NCBI RefSeq assembly: GCF_965215655.1
Contig: NZ_OZ244111.1
Span: 2,232,001 to 2,296,000, forward strand
DNA from: Nioella sp965215655
GTDB lineage: Bacteria > Pseudomonadota > Alphaproteobacteria > Rhodobacterales > Rhodobacteraceae
DNA: 64,000 bases
Direction: 5' to 3'
Each line of letters starts with the position of its first letter. Position 1 is the stretch's first letter. Positions 16,065 through 24,694 of the stretch are shown here, piece by piece. The position numbers were made by a program, and so were the translations under genes. The notes beneath the pieces were generated by a model. It saw only the letters and a program-made list of their open reading frames with translations. It ran no database searches and was not told the DNA's origin.

Positions 16065-17381
16065 TCACCGCGCCAGCACAAGATCGACACGCAGCCCGCC
16101 CATCTCATCGGAACGCGACAGGCGCATGGTGCCGCCATGACTGCGGGCGATGTCATTGGCGATGGCCAGACCCAGCCCGACGCCCCCCCCACGGTTCTGG
16201 TTGCGCGCCTCGTCCAGCCGGGCAAAGGGACGAATGGCCCGGTCCCGATCCTCGGGGGCAATGCCTGGCCCGTCATCCTCCACGCTAAAGCGCACCGCCC
16301 GATCCAGAACCGTCAGCGTCAGCCTTGCGCTGCTGCCATAGCGCAGCGCGTTGACCAGAAGATTCGACAGGGCACGCTTGACCGCGCCGGGGCGCAGGGC
16401 GACCTCCGGGGCCGATTCAGGCAGCACGAGCTCTACCTGCCCGCCCATGCGGATCGCATCATCGACGACTGTGCGCGCAAGGGCCAGGACGTCGACGCTT
16501 TCCGGATCATCCAGCGCATCGGCCCGGGCGAAATCCAGAAACGCGGTCAGCAGGGACTCCATCTCTTCGACATCGCGCAGCAGGTCGTCGGTCTCCGGCC
16601 CCGAATCCAGCATGGACAGACCCAGTTTCAGCCGGGTCAGCGGCGTGCGCAGGTCGTGGCTGACCCCCGACAGCATCATGGTCCGCTGCTCGATCTGCCG
16701 CTCGATCCGCGCCCGCATGTCCAGAAAGGCGCGGCCAGCGGCCCGTACTTCCAGCGCGCCCGAGGGCTTGTAAGGCGCGACTCTGCCCTTGCCGAAGGCC
16801 TCTGCCACCCGCGCCAGCCGCCGGATCGGCCGCACCTGATTGCGCAGAAAGACGAAGGCCACGGCGGTCATCAGAATCCCTGTCAGGATCATGATGACGA
16901 ACAGCTGATGCGGGTTGGAGGCCGACACGCGCCGCCGGTCGATCTCCAGCGTCAGGGTTTCCTGCCCGCGCCCCAATGCCAGAAAAACCCGACGGTCGTT
17001 GCGCGCAAGGTCGATCCAGACGATCTCCGGCACCATCCCCTGCAAGGTCGAAATCACGACGCGCCCCGACAAGTCATACCAACGGCGCGATACATTGGTT
17101 TCGGAAACCCAGTCCGGTACGGCCCCCTCGCTTCGCGCAAGATCGAGCCGCGCAGCCACTGCCATGGCGGCCTCGGCCCCGTCCGCCTGCAAATGGTCCG
17201 ACACCAGCCGCAGGTCGTGCCCAAGCGCCGAGGTCAGTTGCCAGGTGACATCCTCGAAATGGCGTTGCAGGAAGGCCACCGACACGACAAGCTGCAATGA
17301 CACGATGGGCACCACAAGGATCAGCGCGGCCCGGCCATAGAGCCCCCGTGGCAAGAATTGTTTGAGCCAGTCCCATTGCAT
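16065..17381 (-). CDS. EnvZ-like sensor histidine kinase
   Basis: The 438-residue protein has TM1 at about 17-38, a periplasmic sensor domain to about 158, and TM2 at about 159-179. A HAMP region follows (RPIRRLARVAEAFGKG), then the H-box with His242 (LSGVSHDLRTPLTRLKLGLS), N-box NLLVNALRYG, G1 VEDDGPGIAPEDR and G2 GGGVGLGLAIANDIA. It is an autophosphorylating membrane kinase resembling EnvZ. No response regulator gene is adjacent: its 3' side is a tRNA and its 5' side a divergent hydrolase gene. The ATG at 17381 (MQWDWLKQFL) was chosen because TM1 then lies at the usual distance. The open frame upstream runs into the divergent gene. Confidence 0.9.
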   Translation of the reverse strand: MQWDWLKQFLPRGLYGRAALILVVPIVSLQLVVSVAFLQRHFEDVTWQLTSALGHDLRLVSDHLQADGAEAAMAVAARLDLARSEGAVPDWVSETNVSRRWYDLSGRVVISTLQGMVPEIVWIDLARNDRRVFLALGRGQETLTLEIDRRRVSASNPHQLFVIMILTGILMTAVAFVFLRNQVRPIRRLARVAEAFGKGRVAPYKPSGALEVRAAGRAFLDMRARIERQIEQRTMMLSGVSHDLRTPLTRLKLGLSMLDSGPETDDLLRDVEEMESLLTAFLDFARADALDDPESVDVLALARTVVDDAIRMGGQVELVLPESAPEVALRPGAVKRALSNLLVNALRYGSSARLTLTVLDRAVRFSVEDDGPGIAPEDRDRAIRPFARLDEARNQNRGGGVGLGLAIANDIARSHGGTMRLSRSDEMGGLRVDLVLAR

Positions 17382-17421
17382 GGACCCATCTAACCCCGCG
17401 ACCGGGGCAGAGGAAAGAGAT

Positions 17422-18300
17422 ATGACCGCAACCCTGTTGGAACCCGGCCTGCGCCGGATCACCGCCCCGAACCCCTCGCCCATGACCCTGCACGGCACCA
17501 ACACCTTTCTGGTTGGGGAACGGGACATCGCGGTGATCGACCCGGGCCCCGCGATCGAGAGCCACTTGCACAGGATCCTGGATGCCCTGGAGCCGGAGCA
17601 ACGGATCAGCCACATCCTCGTCACCCATTCGCATCTCGATCATTCCCCCCTCGCCCGCCCCCTGTCCGAGGTCACGGGGGCACCGGTTCTGGCCGCCGGG
17701 CCCAGTGACTGGGGCCGCTCGTCCACCATGCAGAACCTGGCCGATGCGGGCGGGATCGGTGGTGGTGAGGGGGTCGACCGGGAGTTCACCCCCGACCGGA
17801 TGATCACGGATGGCGAGGTGATTGCCGGCGACGGCTGGCAGATCGAGGTTGTGTCCACGCCGGGCCACATGGCCAATCACCTGTCATTCGCCTGGAACGG
17901 TGCGCTCTTCTCCGGCGATCTGGTCATGGGATGGTCCACCTCGCTGATCTCCCCCCCCGATGGCGACCTCACCGCCTTCCGAAGCTCGCTGACCAGGCTG
18001 GCCGCGCGCGGTGACCGGCTCTACTACCCTGCCCATGGCGAGGCCGTCCGGGATCCGGCCCTGCGCTGCCGGGAGCTGCTGGATCACCGGACCGGGCGCG
18101 AGGCGCAGATTCTGGCGGCGCTGCAATCGGGCCCGGCCACCCCTGCCGAACTGACCGCCCGCATCTACACGGATCTCGACCCACGCCTCGCACCGGTCGC
18201 CGAACGCAACGTTCTGGCACATCTCATTGATCTAGTTGAAAGAAATCTGGCCACCGCACATCCGAAACTCGCCATATCCGCCCACTTTCACACCGCATGA
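17422..18300 (+). CDS. metallo-beta-lactamase-fold hydrolase (LACTB2/GloB-like)
   Basis: The 292-residue protein has the MBL metal motif THSHLDHSP (HxHxDH), a later STPGHMANHLSF and FSGDLVMGW, and YYPAHGEAV. A C-terminal winged-helix-like region (ILAALQSGPATPAELTARIY) matches the LACTB2-like branch. Members hydrolyse thioesters or act as nucleases; the substrate here is unknown. The ATG at 17422 follows GAGGAAAGAG. It is divergent from the sensor kinase, with 40 bp between the starts, so the two share a promoter region. Confidence 0.85.
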   Translation: MTATLLEPGLRRITAPNPSPMTLHGTNTFLVGERDIAVIDPGPAIESHLHRILDALEPEQRISHILVTHSHLDHSPLARPLSEVTGAPVLAAGPSDWGRSSTMQNLADAGGIGGGEGVDREFTPDRMITDGEVIAGDGWQIEVVSTPGHMANHLSFAWNGALFSGDLVMGWSTSLISPPDGDLTAFRSSLTRLAARGDRLYYPAHGEAVRDPALRCRELLDHRTGREAQILAALQSGPATPAELTARIYTDLDPRLAPVAERNVLAHLIDLVERNLATAHPKLAISAHFHTA

Positions 18301-18369
18301 GGATTTCTTCCATTTTTTCCCGCAAACCCTCTGGACGCCCGAAAACGAGGTTGCTATATCCCCCTCAGT

Positions 18370-18444
18370 TCCGGCGTAGCTCAGCGGTAGAGCAGTTGAC
18401 TGTTAATCAATTGGTCGTAGGTTCGATCCCTACCGCCGGAGCCA
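18370..18444 (+). tRNA. tRNA-Asn (GUU)
   Basis: The 75-nt cloverleaf with encoded CCA has acceptor TCCGGCG paired with CGCCGGA, D-arm GCTCAGCGGTAGAGC, anticodon loop CTGTTAA (GTT) and T-arm GTAGG-TTCGATC-CCTAC. Confidence 0.95.
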
Positions 18445-18833
18445 AAATCCCCAGGTAGATAAGAGATTTACGAGACACCTCAGCGAGGTGGATCATTGGG
18501 TGTTTGGCGCTTGTCAGCGCATTGTAACGAATTTCCAGTTGATCTGCCCCCCGTTGGTCCCTCGTGCGTGACGAGAGTCTACGGGTCGGATTCTGATCAT
18601 CATGGGTTTCGGTTTGGGCGAGAGCGCCGGGCGCGGAGCCGTCGAACTGCTCGGTGGCCCTCGCTTGCGCCCCCAGGCTCAGGCAGCTTCCCGCCAAGCT
18701 GAAATGCACGACTTTGGATATCCGCAGGCAACATCAGCTAAAATGACCGGCACCTATATGAGGTAAAATAATACCACATTATTAAGAGTTTGATTTTAAA
18801 GCATAAAACAAAATCCTGAATTGAAAATAGCTG
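18445..18833. other. gene-free stretch after tRNA-Asn
   Basis: No credible gene is seen in about 390 bp. The first half is GC-rich and the last 120 bp are AT-rich with several short A/T runs. An open frame on the minus strand that includes part of the tRNA ends in VGIEPTTN, a known artefact of translating tRNA genes. No duplicate of the tRNA 3' end was found that would mark an integrated element. Confidence 0.5.
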
Positions 18834-18861
18834 TTGACCCGCCCCCGGAAATCGTTAGAAC
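18834..18861 (+). promoter_or_regulatory. candidate promoter of rplM-rpsI
   Basis: TTGACC (18834-18839) is followed after 16 bases by TAGAAC (18856-18861), 90 bp before the rplM start, and preceded by an AT-rich region that could act as an UP element. Confidence 0.55.
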
Positions 18862-18951
18862 ACGCCCATCCGACGGGGGGCCATCGCCCCTCGTTCGTTC
18901 TTGAGATGATCCGAGGGTCGCATCGGCCCCGGCCCCGCAAGGAAAAGACAG

Positions 18952-19410
18952 ATGAAAACCTTCACCGCTACCCCGGCGGATATCGACAAGAAATGGATCC
19001 TGATCGACGCCGAGGGCGTTGTTCTGGGCCGTCTCGCCTCGATCATCGCCATGCGCCTGCGCGGCAAGCACAAGGCGTCCTTCACCCCCCACATGGACAT
19101 GGGTGACAACGTGATCGTCATCAATGCTGACAAGATCCAGCTGACGGGCAACAAGCGCAACAAGCCCAACTACTGGCACACCGGGCACCCGGGCGGCATC
19201 AAGTCCCGCACCACCGGCCAGATCCTGGAAGGCAAGTACCCCGAACGCGTGGTCATGCAGGCTGTCAAGCGCATGCTGCCCGGCGGCCCGCTGAGCCGCA
19301 AGCAGATGACCAACCTGCGCGTCTATGCCGGTGCCGAACATCCGCATGAGGCCCAAGAGCCCACCGTGCTGGATGTGAAATCCATGAACTCCAAGAACAC
19401 GCGGAGCTGA
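18952..19410 (+). CDS. rplM: 50S ribosomal protein L13
   Basis: The 152-residue protein is L13 throughout: KKWILIDAEGVVLGRLASII, RGKHKASFTPHMDMGDNVIV, NADKIQLTGNK and RMLPGGPLSRKQMTNLRVYA. L13 is an early assembly protein of the large subunit. It is followed 4 bp later by rpsI, the universal pairing. Confidence 0.98.
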   Translation: MKTFTATPADIDKKWILIDAEGVVLGRLASIIAMRLRGKHKASFTPHMDMGDNVIVINADKIQLTGNKRNKPNYWHTGHPGGIKSRTTGQILEGKYPERVVMQAVKRMLPGGPLSRKQMTNLRVYAGAEHPHEAQEPTVLDVKSMNSKNTRS

Positions 19411-19414
19411 TACC

Positions 19415-19909
19415 ATGGCTGAAACCATTACCTCGCTCGAAGAGCTGCAGGCCGTGGCCGGTGGCGACGCTGCCACCCCCGCGATCGACCTCGAAACCCC
19501 TCGTGAACCGCAGCGCGACGCGCTTGGCCGTTCCTATGCCACCGGCAAGCGGAAAGACGCTGTCGCCCGCGTGTGGATCAAGCCGGGGTCCGGCAAGGTC
19601 ACCGTGAACGGCAAGGAAATGAGCGCCTATTTCGCCCGTCCGGTGCTGCAGATGATCCTGCGCCAGCCCTTCACCGTCGCCGGTCGCGAAGACCAGTTCG
19701 ACGTGATGGCCACCGTCAAGGGCGGCGGCCTTTCCGGTCAGGCCGGTGCAGTCAAGCACGGCATCTCGGTGGCGCTGCAGCGCTACGAGCCGTCCCTGCG
19801 CGGCGCGCTGAAAGCGGCTGGCTTCCTGACCCGTGACAGCCGCGTGGTGGAACGCAAGAAGTTCGGCCGCCGCAAGGCCCGCCGGAGCTTCCAGTTCTCC
19901 AAGCGCTGA
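19415..19909 (+). CDS. rpsI: 30S ribosomal protein S9
   Basis: The 164-residue protein has the S9 core (YATGKRKDAVARVWIKPGSG, VKGGGLSGQAGAVKHGISVA) and the basic C-terminus KKFGRRKARRSFQFSKR that reaches the ribosomal P-site tRNA. The first 35 residues are an acidic extension of the kind seen in alphaproteobacterial S9. A clear terminator follows. Confidence 0.98.
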   Translation: MAETITSLEELQAVAGGDAATPAIDLETPREPQRDALGRSYATGKRKDAVARVWIKPGSGKVTVNGKEMSAYFARPVLQMILRQPFTVAGREDQFDVMATVKGGGLSGQAGAVKHGISVALQRYEPSLRGALKAAGFLTRDSRVVERKKFGRRKARRSFQFSKR

Positions 19910-19940
19910 TTGCGCGGAAGACTATCGCGACCATTCGAAA

Positions 19941-19967
19941 GGGCTGCATGTTTTGCAGCCCTTTTTT
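19941..19967 (+). terminator. Rho-independent terminator of rplM-rpsI
   Basis: GGGCTGCA (19941-19948) pairs with TGCAGCCC (19954-19961) and is followed by six T. Confidence 0.9.
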
Positions 19968-19998
19968 CGTGCGCATCGGCTTTCCAGAACCTGCCCTG

Positions 19999-21324
19999 TC
20001 AGCGCGTCAGCACCGCCGAGACCGGGGCCAGCGCCACCGCCTCGGACCGACTGCCAAGTGCCCAGGAAAACAGCGCCGTCACCGTATCGGAATAGGTATG
20101 CCCCACGACGATCACGCCCCCTTCCTGCCCGGCGGCAAAAGCGGCGCGGTCGAGATAGCGGGTGATGACCGTGGCGCGTTCGCGTTCGCTGTCGATCTCG
20201 CGGAACAGCGTGGCTGCCGGAACCGCCGCGCGGGTGGCCGTCTGTTCGGCCGCGTTCAGCCCGCGCGGATAGGCCACCAACCCGTGGCCAGTCTCTGCCA
20301 ACACCTCGACAACCCCATCGAGCACTTCGCGCCGCCCCTGGATCGCCCCCTCTGAGGTATCGAGCACGGCCACCGCTTCCGGCAGCCTGTCAAACCCGCG
20401 CGTCAGCACCTCTTCCGCCTGCGCAGGTTCGGTATCCTCGGTAAAGATCTCGGCCAGAAGCAGCACTTCGAACCCGGCGGCGCGGTAGGTGGTGGCGGCC
20501 TCGGCGGCATCGGGGCGGCGCGGGTCGATGGCGAAGGCGACGGGGAAATCAAATCGGGTCAGCGCGTCGCGGCCAAGCGGAAACGAGGGGTCGTCGATCA
20601 GGATCACCGCCATCAAGGGGCGGGATTCCTCGGCGTCGAAGGGGGTGGCGAAGGCGTCGATGGCCCTGCGGGGCGCATCGGGCTCGGCCGCGTCACCCGT
20701 TTCGACGGGCTGGAGAGGGCGGCCAAGCGGGGCTGTCTCTGTCTGTGCCTCGGGGCCGGTCTCGATCTGCGGCAGGCCAAGCGGCGCGGGCTGCTCCTCT
20801 GCCACCGGCGGCGAGGGGTCGAGCGTGGCCGAGGGCGACGCCACCGGGGTGCCGAGCGTCGGCGCGGCAGAGGGGGCCTGAAGGCTGTCCATGGCCTCGG
20901 GCTGCGGGGCGGGGGCGGTGTCGGGCAGGCTTGGCCCGGTCGGCGTGGGCAGGGCGGTGATGGCCTGCGGCGCACCGGCCGGGGCGGTGTCGATCCCCGG
21001 CAGGGCGGCAGCGGTTTCCTCGGGCGGGCGGTTGAACTCGGACCCTGCGGGCAGCGGAATTTCCGAGGCTGGTTGCGATGCGGTGCCCTGCCCGGTCGCC
21101 GGGGCAGCCTCGGGTGCGTCCGCCTCCACAGACGCGGCCTCTGGCATGGCATCAGTGGTTTCGGCCGGTTCTACCGAGACTGCCGGCTGTTCCGACGCCT
21201 GCTGCGGCGTGGCTTGGCCCTGCTGCGGACGATCGGGCAATGGCATACCGAGCGACAACAGCGCCGCCCCGATGATGGCGACGAACGCACCCCAGATCAG
21301 ACCTGAAATCAGACCTCTGCCCAT
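19999..21324 (-). CDS. divergent polysaccharide deacetylase (YibQ-like) membrane-anchored protein
   Basis: The 441-residue protein has an N-terminal transmembrane anchor (residues about 5-26, ISGLIWGAFVAIIGAALLSL), then about 190 residues of Pro/Ala/Glu-rich linker. The C-terminal domain starts near RPLMAVILIDDPSFPLGRDA and runs through DFPVAFAIDPRRPDAAE, ETGHGLVAYPRGLN and GVIVVGHTYSDTVTALFSWA. This is the divergent polysaccharide deacetylase (DUF610) domain, expected in the periplasm. The long linker probably spans toward peptidoglycan. The ATG at 21324 places the anchor directly at the N-terminus. Its substrate is not established. Confidence 0.85.
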   Translation of the reverse strand: MGRGLISGLIWGAFVAIIGAALLSLGMPLPDRPQQGQATPQQASEQPAVSVEPAETTDAMPEAASVEADAPEAAPATGQGTASQPASEIPLPAGSEFNRPPEETAAALPGIDTAPAGAPQAITALPTPTGPSLPDTAPAPQPEAMDSLQAPSAAPTLGTPVASPSATLDPSPPVAEEQPAPLGLPQIETGPEAQTETAPLGRPLQPVETGDAAEPDAPRRAIDAFATPFDAEESRPLMAVILIDDPSFPLGRDALTRFDFPVAFAIDPRRPDAAEAATTYRAAGFEVLLLAEIFTEDTEPAQAEEVLTRGFDRLPEAVAVLDTSEGAIQGRREVLDGVVEVLAETGHGLVAYPRGLNAAEQTATRAAVPAATLFREIDSERERATVITRYLDRAAFAAGQEGGVIVVGHTYSDTVTALFSWALGSRSEAVALAPVSAVLTR

Positions 21325-21500
21325 GTCTTTCACCCTCTCGATACGTGTCCTGCGCCCCGAAAGGAACGCTTCACATCCAAATAGCCCCAGCCAGTGGCCG
21401 TTCTGTGGGTGCATGGGTTGACCATGCCCTGCGGCCCTGCGCATGTATAACCCGGCGCGCGGGTAAGGCGCACCCCTTTTTGCGACGAGGACCCACGGGC

Positions 21501-22097
21501 ATGCTTCTGCTCATCGATAATTACGACAGTTTCACCTATAATCTGGTGCATTACCTGGGCGAACTGGGATGCGTGCCGCATGTGGTGCGCAACGACGCGC
21601 TGGATGTGCAGCAGGCGATGGCGCTCAACCCCGCCGGAATCGTGCTCAGCCCCGGCCCCTGCGACCCGGCGCAGGCGGGGATCTGCCTGTCGCTGACCGC
21701 CGCCGCTGCCGAAACCGGAACGCCGCTGCTTGGCGTGTGCCTGGGGCATCAGACCATCGGCGAGGCCTTCGGCGGCAAGGTGGTGCGTTGCCACGAGATC
21801 GTGCATGGCAAGATGGGGGAAATCCATCACGCGGGCAAAGGCGTGTTCGAAGGCCTGCCCTCGCCCCTGCAAGGCACGCGCTATCATTCGCTGGTCGTGG
21901 AGCGTGAGAGCCTGCCCGACTGCCTGGAGGTGACCGCCTGGCTTGAGGATGGAACGATCATGGGCCTGCGCCACAAGGAATTGCCGATTGAAGGCGTGCA
22001 GTTCCATCCCGAAAGCATCCGCTCCGAACATGGGCATGCCATGCTGAAAAGCTTCCTGCAAACCGTGCCCGGCGCGTTGCAGGAGGAACCGGCATGA
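21501..22097 (+). CDS. trpG: anthranilate/aminodeoxychorismate synthase glutamine amidotransferase subunit
   Basis: The 198-residue class I glutamine amidotransferase has the opening LLIDNYDSFTYNLVHYLGEL, the oxyanion loop LSPGPCDP, the nucleophile in LLGVC80LGHQTI and the His-Glu pair in GVQFHPESI. It supplies ammonia to TrpE (or PabB). Its overlap with trpD (ATGA) supports the tryptophan role. The open frame extends upstream, but the ATG at 21501 gives the exact family start. trpE is not in this window. Confidence 0.95.
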   Translation: MLLLIDNYDSFTYNLVHYLGELGCVPHVVRNDALDVQQAMALNPAGIVLSPGPCDPAQAGICLSLTAAAAETGTPLLGVCLGHQTIGEAFGGKVVRCHEIVHGKMGEIHHAGKGVFEGLPSPLQGTRYHSLVVERESLPDCLEVTAWLEDGTIMGLRHKELPIEGVQFHPESIRSEHGHAMLKSFLQTVPGALQEEPA

Positions 22098-23110
22098 GCG
22101 ACCAGATGAAACCCCTCATCGCTGCCGTGGCCGAGCGCAGCCTGACCGCGGAAGAGGCGGAACGCGCCTTCGGTCTTCTTTTCGACGGTGAGGCGACCGA
22201 CGCCCAGATCGGCGGCATGCTGATGGCCATGCGCGTGCGCGGAGAAACGGTCGAGGAGATCGCCGCCGCCGCCAAGGTGATGCGCGGCAAATGCGTAGCC
22301 GTGCACGCGCCCGAGGGCGCTATGGATATCGTCGGAACCGGCGGTGACGGCAAGGGCACACTGAACATCTCCACCGCGACGGCCTTCGTGGTGGCAGGCG
22401 CGGGGGTGCCCGTGGCCAAGCATGGCAACCGCAACCTCAGTTCCAAGTCCGGGGCGGCGGATGCGCTTGGCCAGATGGGCGTCAATGTGATGGTCGGTGC
22501 GCCGGTGGTGGAGAAAGCACTGAAAGAAGCAGGAATCGGTTTCATGATGGCGCCGATGCATCACCCCGCGATTGCCCATGTGATGCCGACCCGGCAACAG
22601 CTTGGCACGCGGACGCTGTTCAACGTGCTGGGGCCATTGACCAATCCCGCAGGCGTCAAGCGCCAGCTGACCGGCGCTTTTGCCCCCTGGCTCATCCGCC
22701 CCATGGCCGAGGTTCTGGGCGCTTTGGGGTCCAAGGCCGCGTGGCTGGTGCATGGATCGGATGGCACGGATGAGCTGTCGATTGCGGGTCCGTCCGCCGT
22801 GGCGGCGCTGAAGGATGGCGAGATCGAGGAGTTCGAGATCACCCCCGCCGATGCGGGCCTGCTCGTGCACCCGTTCGAAGCCATTCTCGGCGGCACGCCG
22901 GAGGAGAACGGCGTGGCGTTCCGGGCACTTCTGTCCGGTGAAGGCGGGGCCTATCGCGATGCAGTCCTGCTGAACGCGGCGGCGGCGCTGCTGGTGGCAG
23001 GCGTGGTCGGGACGTTGCCGGAAGGGGCGGAACGCGCGGCACAAAGCATCGATTCCGGCGCAGCGCTGAACGCGGTGGAAACGCTGGCTCGGGTCACTTC
23101 CGCCGCCTGA
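22094..23110 (+). CDS. trpD: anthranilate phosphoribosyltransferase
   Basis: The 338-residue protein has the PRPP-binding loop DIVGTGGDGKGTLNIST, KHGNRNLSSKSGAADALGQ and RTLFNVLGPLTNPAG. It joins anthranilate to phosphoribosyl pyrophosphate. It overlaps trpG by 4 bp. A 106-bp gap with two palindromes separates it from ung. Confidence 0.97.
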   Translation: MSDQMKPLIAAVAERSLTAEEAERAFGLLFDGEATDAQIGGMLMAMRVRGETVEEIAAAAKVMRGKCVAVHAPEGAMDIVGTGGDGKGTLNISTATAFVVAGAGVPVAKHGNRNLSSKSGAADALGQMGVNVMVGAPVVEKALKEAGIGFMMAPMHHPAIAHVMPTRQQLGTRTLFNVLGPLTNPAGVKRQLTGAFAPWLIRPMAEVLGALGSKAAWLVHGSDGTDELSIAGPSAVAALKDGEIEEFEITPADAGLLVHPFEAILGGTPEENGVAFRALLSGEGGAYRDAVLLNAAAALLVAGVVGTLPEGAERAAQSIDSGAALNAVETLARVTSAA

Positions 23111-23137
23111 GATTCGCGGGAGCGTTCAGGTGCACGG

Positions 23138-23159
23138 GACGCGGTTTCGAAACCGCGTC
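23138..23159. repeat. perfect 22-bp palindrome centred on TTCGAA (1)
   Basis: The half-site GACGCGGTTTC is followed by its exact reverse complement. It lies 28 bp after the trpD stop and could form a hairpin in the trp transcript or bind a protein as DNA. A second TTCGAA palindrome begins 3 bp later. Confidence 0.8.
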
Positions 23160-23161
23160 AG

Positions 23162-23181
23162 AAGGCTTTTCGAAAAGCCTT
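23162..23181. repeat. perfect 20-bp palindrome centred on TTCGAA (2)
   Basis: The half-site AAGGCTTTTC is followed by its exact reverse complement. Adjacent to palindrome 1 with different flanks but the same TTCGAA core. Confidence 0.8.
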
Positions 23182-23216
23182 GTCCCCGCCCGGCCGCACG
23201 CGTTACCCCCTGACCC

Positions 23217-23888
23217 ATGCGTTTCGATCTGTCTCATCTGGGGTCTTGGGCCAACCTGCCATTCTTCGCGCGCGACATAAGCGGCTTCGAAGCCGCTTTG
23301 ACCGCTGAACCCCGGCCCTGGCTCCCCGCCCCGGCGCAGGTCTTTGCCGCACTGGAAGCCTGCCCGCCGGACCGAACAAAGGTCGTTATCCTCGGCCAAG
23401 ACCCCTACCCGACGCCGGGTCATGCCCATGGTCTCGCTTTCTCGGCGGAACCGCATGTGCGCCCGCTGCCCCGATCTCTCTCCAATATCTACAAGGAGAT
23501 GCAGGCCGATCTGGGCACCTGCCCGCCCAATGCCGACCTGCGGTTCTGGGCCACGCAGGGCGTCCTCCTGCTCAACACCGTTCTGACGGTGCCTGCGGGC
23601 GAGGCCAATGGCCACGCGAAACTGGGCTGGCAGCGGCTGACAGGACAGGTGCTTGACCGCCTTGCCTCCGACCGCGCGCCCCGAGTCTACATGCTTTGGG
23701 GCAAGCCCGCGCAGAAAGCTGCCAAAGACATCCCCGCAGAGCGTAATCTCAAGCTCGAAGCCCCCCACCCTTCGCCCCTTTCCGCGCATCGGGGCTTTTT
23801 TGGCGCACGCCCCTTCTCTCGCGCGAATAACTGGTTACAAGAACAGGGCATGACGCCCATCAACTGGACGGACCCGGGACAGATATGA
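23217..23888 (+). CDS. ung: uracil-DNA glycosylase, family 1
   Basis: The 223-residue protein carries the water-activating loop VVILGQD62PYPTPGHAHGLA, the uracil-binding GVLLLNTVLTV and the minor-groove loop APH184PSPLSAHRG, all diagnostic of family 1 UDG. It removes uracil from DNA. It sits inside the trp operon between trpD and trpC, overlapping trpC by 4 bp (ATGA), so it is translationally coupled. Codons 21-27 carry a third TTCGAA-centred palindrome (23279-23298). Confidence 0.95.
   Translation: MRFDLSHLGSWANLPFFARDISGFEAALTAEPRPWLPAPAQVFAALEACPPDRTKVVILGQDPYPTPGHAHGLAFSAEPHVRPLPRSLSNIYKEMQADLGTCPPNADLRFWATQGVLLLNTVLTVPAGEANGHAKLGWQRLTGQVLDRLASDRAPRVYMLWGKPAQKAAKDIPAERNLKLEAPHPSPLSAHRGFFGARPFSRANNWLQEQGMTPINWTDPGQI
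23279..23298. repeat. perfect 20-bp palindrome centred on TTCGAA (3, inside ung)
   Basis: The half-site AAGCGGCTTC is followed by its exact reverse complement, within the ung coding region (ISGFEAA). It lies 97 bp from palindrome 2. Confidence 0.8.
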
Positions 23889-24694
23889 CCACAAGCATTC
23901 TCGATAAGATCAAGGCCTACAAGCTGGAAGACGTGGCCGCCCGCAAAGCCGCCCGGCCCATGGCCGCCGTGGAAGCCGATGCAGAGGCCGCCCCGCCGGT
24001 TCGCCCCTTCGCAGAGGCTCTCAGCATTGCCTCGCGCGAGGGCTACGGGCTGATTGCCGAGATCAAGAAAGCCAGCCCCTCCAAGGGGCTCATCCGCGCC
24101 GATTTCGACCCGCCCGCTTTGGCCCGTGCCTATGAGGCCGGGGGCGCGACCTGCCTGTCTGTCCTGACCGACACGCCCTCCTTTCAGGGCGCTGACGAAT
24201 ACCTCATCGCCGCCCGCGCCGCTGTCTCGCTACCGGTTCTGCGCAAGGACTTCCTCTACGATCCCTACCAGGTGGCCGAGGCCCGCGCGCTTGGGGCCGA
24301 TTGCATCCTGATCATTATGGCCAGCGTATCCGACGCTCAGGCAGAAGAGTTGGAAGACGCCGCAACCCGGTGGGGCATGGATGCGCTGATTGAAGTGCAT
24401 GATGCAGAGGAACTGGACCGCGCCCTTCATCTGAAATCGCGGATGATCGGCATCAACAACCGCGACCTCAATACATTCGTCACCTCGCTCGACGTGACCA
24501 GGACGCTGGTGCGCCGCATCCCCGGCGACCGGATGGTGGTCTCTGAATCCGGGCTGAACACGCCCAAGGATCTCTCCGATATCGCCATGTATGGCAGCCG
24601 TTGTTTCCTGATCGGCGAAAGCCTGATGCGGCAGGAGGATGTGGAAACCGCCACGCGGACGCTTCTGGCCAACCCTTTGCGGGCCGCGCAGTGA
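23885..24694 (+). CDS. trpC: indole-3-glycerol phosphate synthase
   Basis: The 269-residue protein has the family start ILDKIKAYKLEDVAARKA, then GLIAEIKKASPSKGLIRADF, LPVLRKDFLYDPYQV, IGINNRDLNTF and VSESGL. It closes the indole ring in tryptophan synthesis. Monofunctional length (no fused TrpF). The start overlaps the ung stop and the stop overlaps the moaC start (TGATG). Confidence 0.97.
   Translation: MTTSILDKIKAYKLEDVAARKAARPMAAVEADAEAAPPVRPFAEALSIASREGYGLIAEIKKASPSKGLIRADFDPPALARAYEAGGATCLSVLTDTPSFQGADEYLIAARAAVSLPVLRKDFLYDPYQVAEARALGADCILIIMASVSDAQAEELEDAATRWGMDALIEVHDAEELDRALHLKSRMIGINNRDLNTFVTSLDVTRTLVRRIPGDRMVVSESGLNTPKDLSDIAMYGSRCFLIGESLMRQEDVETATRTLLANPLRAAQ

Noticed and set aside
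18407..18709. 100-codon minus-strand open frame ending VGIEPTTN
   Set aside because: The C-terminal part is a translation of the tRNA-Asn gene, a familiar false annotation. No ribosome site was seen.
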